Of a DNA stretch of 31,779 nt, positions 29,005 to 31,779 are shown one piece after another. This DNA comes from a virus: IMG/VR virus record IMGVR_UViG_3300006654_000153, positions 1 through 31,779 of that record. One strand, 5' to 3'. Below the pieces are notes generated by a model. The model did no database searches. It was not told the origin of the DNA and worked only from the letters and a program-made list of their open reading frames with translations. A program made the position numbers and the translations under genes. Position 1 is the stretch's first letter, and the number at the start of each line of letters is the position of its first letter.

Positions 29005-31779
29005 ATGCACGATAAAGCAAAGAAACTACACACCCTACTACAAAGCAAGGGATTATACACTAAGTCATTCGAAGACTTCCAGGGTCAATTCAACAACCCT
29101 GAAAGCATAGGCAAGCTACATGGCTTAGCCGAGAAAGAAGGCATCTATACAAAAGGAGCTGAAGCTTTCTCTAGCCAGTTCTTCCCAGCCCCCCAGGAAG
29201 TAACTGAAACTCCAAAAAAAAAAGATCCTTCAGTGGTTACCCCTCAGACTACAGGGTTTCCAACGTCTACTGGTGCGGAATTGGATGCTTTTACATCAGA
29301 TTCGGTAAGTACTACTTCGGACTTAAGCGGATCGACTGATGTCGCTCCTCCAGTAAAAAGCAACCCTGATGTAGATAAGTTGTTCGGAGAAGCTCCAGAA
29401 GGCTCGTTAATAGCGGCCGCAAAGAATACAACCCCTGAAGAAGCAGAAGAAGCTAGAGCAAATCTACAGCCCGGAGACCTCGTTAGGCAAACGGAGAAAG
29501 AAAGGCTTAATCTAGCAATAAGCAACCGCAACCCTGATGTAGGTAAGTGGATGAGAAGGTTTGAGAAGCCAAAACTCCCAGAAGACATAGGCACAGAGAA
29601 GTTGTTCGGAGAAGCTCCAGAAGGCTCTCTAAGAGCGGCAATAAAAGATCCTTCCCCTAAAGAAGTCGAGGAAGCTAAAGCAAATCTACAGCCAGGAGAC
29701 TTGGTTAGACAAACCAAGGAAGAGAAGATTAAGTTAGAGATTGCTCTAAGAAAAGAAAAAGCTGACCAGCCCGTAAGAGACATGGACGGGAAGATAATCC
29801 CATTCGCCAAAAGAGGCATGTCCTTAGCTGAAGAACACAAAGACATCCCATTCTACTTAACTAATTCAGGCAAGACCCTATCTGACTCCGAGTCTATGGG
29901 TGCTGGAGACATTCCTGCTCGAACGGGGGATGCGGTAATAACTGGAAACGAACTTAAGGGGAACTTGGATCAGATGATCAATAGTTTCGACTTACAGGAC
30001 ATTACCCCTGAGCAAAGAGATATTTACGACGCAACTATAAACACAATAGACGCTGCAGGCGGAGATGGCTTCGCAGAGGTATCTTCCGCTAGAAAGACTT
30101 CTGAGAGAGAAATGAAGAAGGCTATTTTCAATAATATAGCTAAAATGTCTACGTCTGAGTTCTACGAACAGGCATTTGAGGACATCATGAACCAATATCC
30201 GGGAGGGGCAGAATCCTTTATCGATCAAATGAGCACAGGAAAAGGGGTAGCCTCTACTTTCTGGAGAGGCAAGCAACTCCTTCATGCTGATCTTAATAAA
30301 TCTAAAAGAGATAAAGGGATAAACAAAGGGCAGTACGTTGTAGGAAATGGCCCTAGCGGAATGGACATGATAACCCTTAAGGCTGTATCTGATTACGTAA
30401 ACTACCAGATAAGCACAGGACAGAAGAGTCAAGAAGATTTTGACGGACTCATCGGGTCTCCTAGATTCAAGGCCCAGGTAGCTATCGATCTCGGAGACAG
30501 AAAGAAGGACGAAGAGAAGACAGAATTCTCTAACATAGAGAGAATGAACTTCCTAACCAGTGCTTACAGGCATCAGGCTGATCTATTAAGCCTAAGAAGA
30601 GAGGAAGAGTTAACGAAGCTGGAAGGCCAGTTCGTAAAGGATCCTGTCGAAAAAGGGCCAGAAGTAGATTCTGAAGGCCGGAAAATAAGATATAGAACAG
30701 TAAGAATAGGTCCTAGCGCCGTTGAGCTAATAAACCAGAAGTACGCAAAGTACTCAGTGGTTCTAGCTAACCACGCCCAAGGAGCTCAGATAAGAGGCTT
30801 CGAAGGAGCTATGGAGGAGATGTCCGAGATCTTAAAAAAGCAGGGTGAAGAAGAAATAAAGAGAAAAGCATCACAAACCATCACTGACAACGAGTACAAT
30901 AGTTACGTTAACGACGAGATGAGCACAGGTGACGAGATTAGCTACTGGGTAAGATCAAACCTAGGAGAGCCACTAACCAAGTCAGCCGGCAATGTAGCCG
31001 GAGGATTTATGTCCCTGGGTAGAAATTTAGGACTGGAGTCTGGGCTTGTAGGAGAGAATCTCCCAGAGGTAGCCGAGTTCTCTAGAAAGTTCTCTTCAAC
31101 AGCTGACAAGTATCTAAACGGGGAGCTGTTCAATACTCCTACAGCGCTTCAAAACGTAATCAATGAAGATGGATCAACAAACTGGTCTGCAGTATTCCAC
31201 AAGACAATGTATGCAGGAGCTGATTTCGCAGCTCTCATGATCCCTACAACAGCTCTAGCCAAGAGTAGCAAGATAGCTAACCTAGTAGGCAAAGGAAACA
31301 AGTCGTTTAACGCATCCCTTGTGGCTGTGTCTTACGTTCAGAACCACAACAGGAACTATCAATCAGCGATCGATGCGGGACTAACTAAGGAGCAGGCTGT
31401 AGACTACTCAAGAAGCGCAACAATCACTCAATCATTCCTGGAGCTTGTAGCTCCTAACAAGTTGATTACTGGTAGGTTAAACCCTACAGACTATTTGTCG
31501 AAGAATGTAATCAAGAGAATGAAGAATGGAGTCACTAAGCCATTAGCATTCACTGAAACAATTAAGGCCTATCTAAAAGAAATTGGCGCCGAGAATGCTC
31601 AAGAGATAATGCAAGGAATGGCAGAAGCCTTCCAGAACAAGATTACAAACGAATCTCTAGGGATTGAAGCGTTTGATCAGACGTTCGACTCGGACGAAGC
31701 ATATGAGACAGCTCTTGTAACGACTCTACTAACAGGTGTCCTAGGCTTGAGAGGGTTCTCTGGATCGTCAAGAGCCAGA
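29005..31779 (+). CDS. Giant internal virion protein, incomplete at the right edge (at least 925 aa)
   Basis: An uninterrupted frame from ATG at 29005 to the last base (925 codons, no stop). It begins with two repeats of a short helical unit ending GLYTKSFEDFQGQF and GIYTKGAEAFSSQF (residues 17-30 and 47-60), then a Ser/Thr/Pro linker, two copies of a 48-residue unit at residues 125-172 and 199-246, a long charged helical body, and hydrophobic segments near 732-746 (GADFAALMIPTTALA) and near the window edge (TALVTTLLTGVLGL). This layout fits very large virion proteins injected with the DNA in crAss-like and other podoviruses, some of which carry an RNA polymerase further downstream. No polymerase motif is inside the window. 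Confidence 0.8.
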   Translation, partial: MHDKAKKLHTLLQSKGLYTKSFEDFQGQFNNPESIGKLHGLAEKEGIYTKGAEAFSSQFFPAPQEVTETPKKKDPSVVTPQTTGFPTSTGAELDAFTSDSVSTTSDLSGSTDVAPPVKSNPDVDKLFGEAPEGSLIAAAKNTTPEEAEEARANLQPGDLVRQTEKERLNLAISNRNPDVGKWMRRFEKPKLPEDIGTEKLFGEAPEGSLRAAIKDPSPKEVEEAKANLQPGDLVRQTKEEKIKLEIALRKEKADQPVRDMDGKIIPFAKRGMSLAEEHKDIPFYLTNSGKTLSDSESMGAGDIPARTGDAVITGNELKGNLDQMINSFDLQDITPEQRDIYDATINTIDAAGGDGFAEVSSARKTSEREMKKAIFNNIAKMSTSEFYEQAFEDIMNQYPGGAESFIDQMSTGKGVASTFWRGKQLLHADLNKSKRDKGINKGQYVVGNGPSGMDMITLKAVSDYVNYQISTGQKSQEDFDGLIGSPRFKAQVAIDLGDRKKDEEKTEFSNIERMNFLTSAYRHQADLLSLRREEELTKLEGQFVKDPVEKGPEVDSEGRKIRYRTVRIGPSAVELINQKYAKYSVVLANHAQGAQIRGFEGAMEEMSEILKKQGEEEIKRKASQTITDNEYNSYVNDEMSTGDEISYWVRSNLGEPLTKSAGNVAGGFMSLGRNLGLESGLVGENLPEVAEFSRKFSSTADKYLNGELFNTPTALQNVINEDGSTNWSAVFHKTMYAGADFAALMIPTTALAKSSKIANLVGKGNKSFNASLVAVSYVQNHNRNYQSAIDAGLTKEQAVDYSRSATITQSFLELVAPNKLITGRLNPTDYLSKNVIKRMKNGVTKPLAFTETIKAYLKEIGAENAQEIMQGMAEAFQNKITNESLGIEAFDQTFDSDEAYETALVTTLLTGVLGLRGFSGSSRAR
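29377..29520 (+). repeat. Internal 48-codon repeat, copy 1
   Basis: Encodes KLFGEAPEGSLIAAAKNTTP, EEAEEARANLQPGDLVRQTE, KERLNLAI. It aligns without gaps to copy 2 at 29599-29742, with identity strongest in KLFGEAPEGSL and ANLQPGDLVRQT. Confidence 0.85.
29599..29742 (+). repeat. Internal 48-codon repeat, copy 2
   Basis: Encodes KLFGEAPEGSLRAAIKDPSP, KEVEEAKANLQPGDLVRQTK, EEKIKLEI. Copy 1 lies 222 bases upstream. The DNA is also recognisably similar (AAGTTGTTCGGAGAAGCTCC in both), so the duplication is not ancient. Confidence 0.85.

Noticed and set aside
29244-29846. 200-codon minus-strand frame
   Set aside because: Fully opposite the giant plus-strand gene; Ser/Leu/Ala-rich, with a repeat that only mirrors the 48-codon duplication of the real gene.
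1-31779. CRISPR arrays, insertion sequences, integrase or attachment sites
   Set aside because: Looked for regular spaced repeats, transposase or recombinase motifs and terminal inverted repeats; none was seen. The repeated leaders are irregularly spaced and tied to gene starts.

Overview
The window is one stretch of a tailed-phage genome, almost certainly infecting a member of the Bacteroidota. The phage assignment rests on a complete head block (terminase large subunit, portal, acidic scaffold-like protein, major capsid protein) followed by connector-sized proteins, one very large tail-region protein and several glycine-, alanine- or lysine/glutamate-rich putative ejection proteins. The host assignment rests on starts preceded by A-rich DNA with almost no Shine-Dalgarno sequence, and on promoter boxes of the Bacteroidota form TTTG-N18-TAnnTTTG (clearest at 10437-10466). 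No sheath, tube or tape-measure gene is visible, so a podovirus is most likely. Gene order and sizes resemble crAss-like phages of Bacteroidota; that placement is inference and was not tested by search.

Layout. (1) 1-2399: compact minus-strand cluster of small, mostly unrecognised genes, probably early or host-takeover functions. Most starts carry a near-identical leader (AACACTATACGAC-ATG). (2) 2401-3583: about 1.2 kb with no convincing gene but many inverted repeats, a 102-nt tract with a single T, and a G-run cluster beside a perfect palindrome. (3) 3665-6959: plus-strand operon of six small genes linked by overlapping stop and start codons, ending in a small helix-turn-helix protein, then a calcineurin-like metallophosphatase. 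A dyad lies at the likely promoter of this operon. (4) 6989-7129: a 46-codon plus-strand gene behind a Bacteroidota-type promoter. (5) 7093-10399: minus-strand genes, including tandem paralogues, a DNA-binding-like protein with a strongly structured leader, and a membrane-anchored double-psi beta-barrel (3D-like) protein. (6) 10487-31779: plus-strand late region: a helical protein (possible small terminase), terminase, portal, scaffold, capsid, connector/ring-type proteins, a 1499-residue tail-region protein and a run of internal virion proteins. The last of these is still open at the right edge after 925 codons.

Expression. The regulatory layout looks modular. Divergent promoters sit between 10399 and 10487, one intrinsic terminator lies just ahead of terminase, a second (UUCG tetraloop) lies straight after the capsid gene, and the scaffold-capsid pair has its own -7 box. 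This could let scaffold and capsid be made in excess over the downstream tail genes. The capsid gene also has visibly different codon use (CGT, CTT, GGT) from its AGA/CTA/GGA-rich neighbours. Most small proteins could not be assigned a function from sequence alone.
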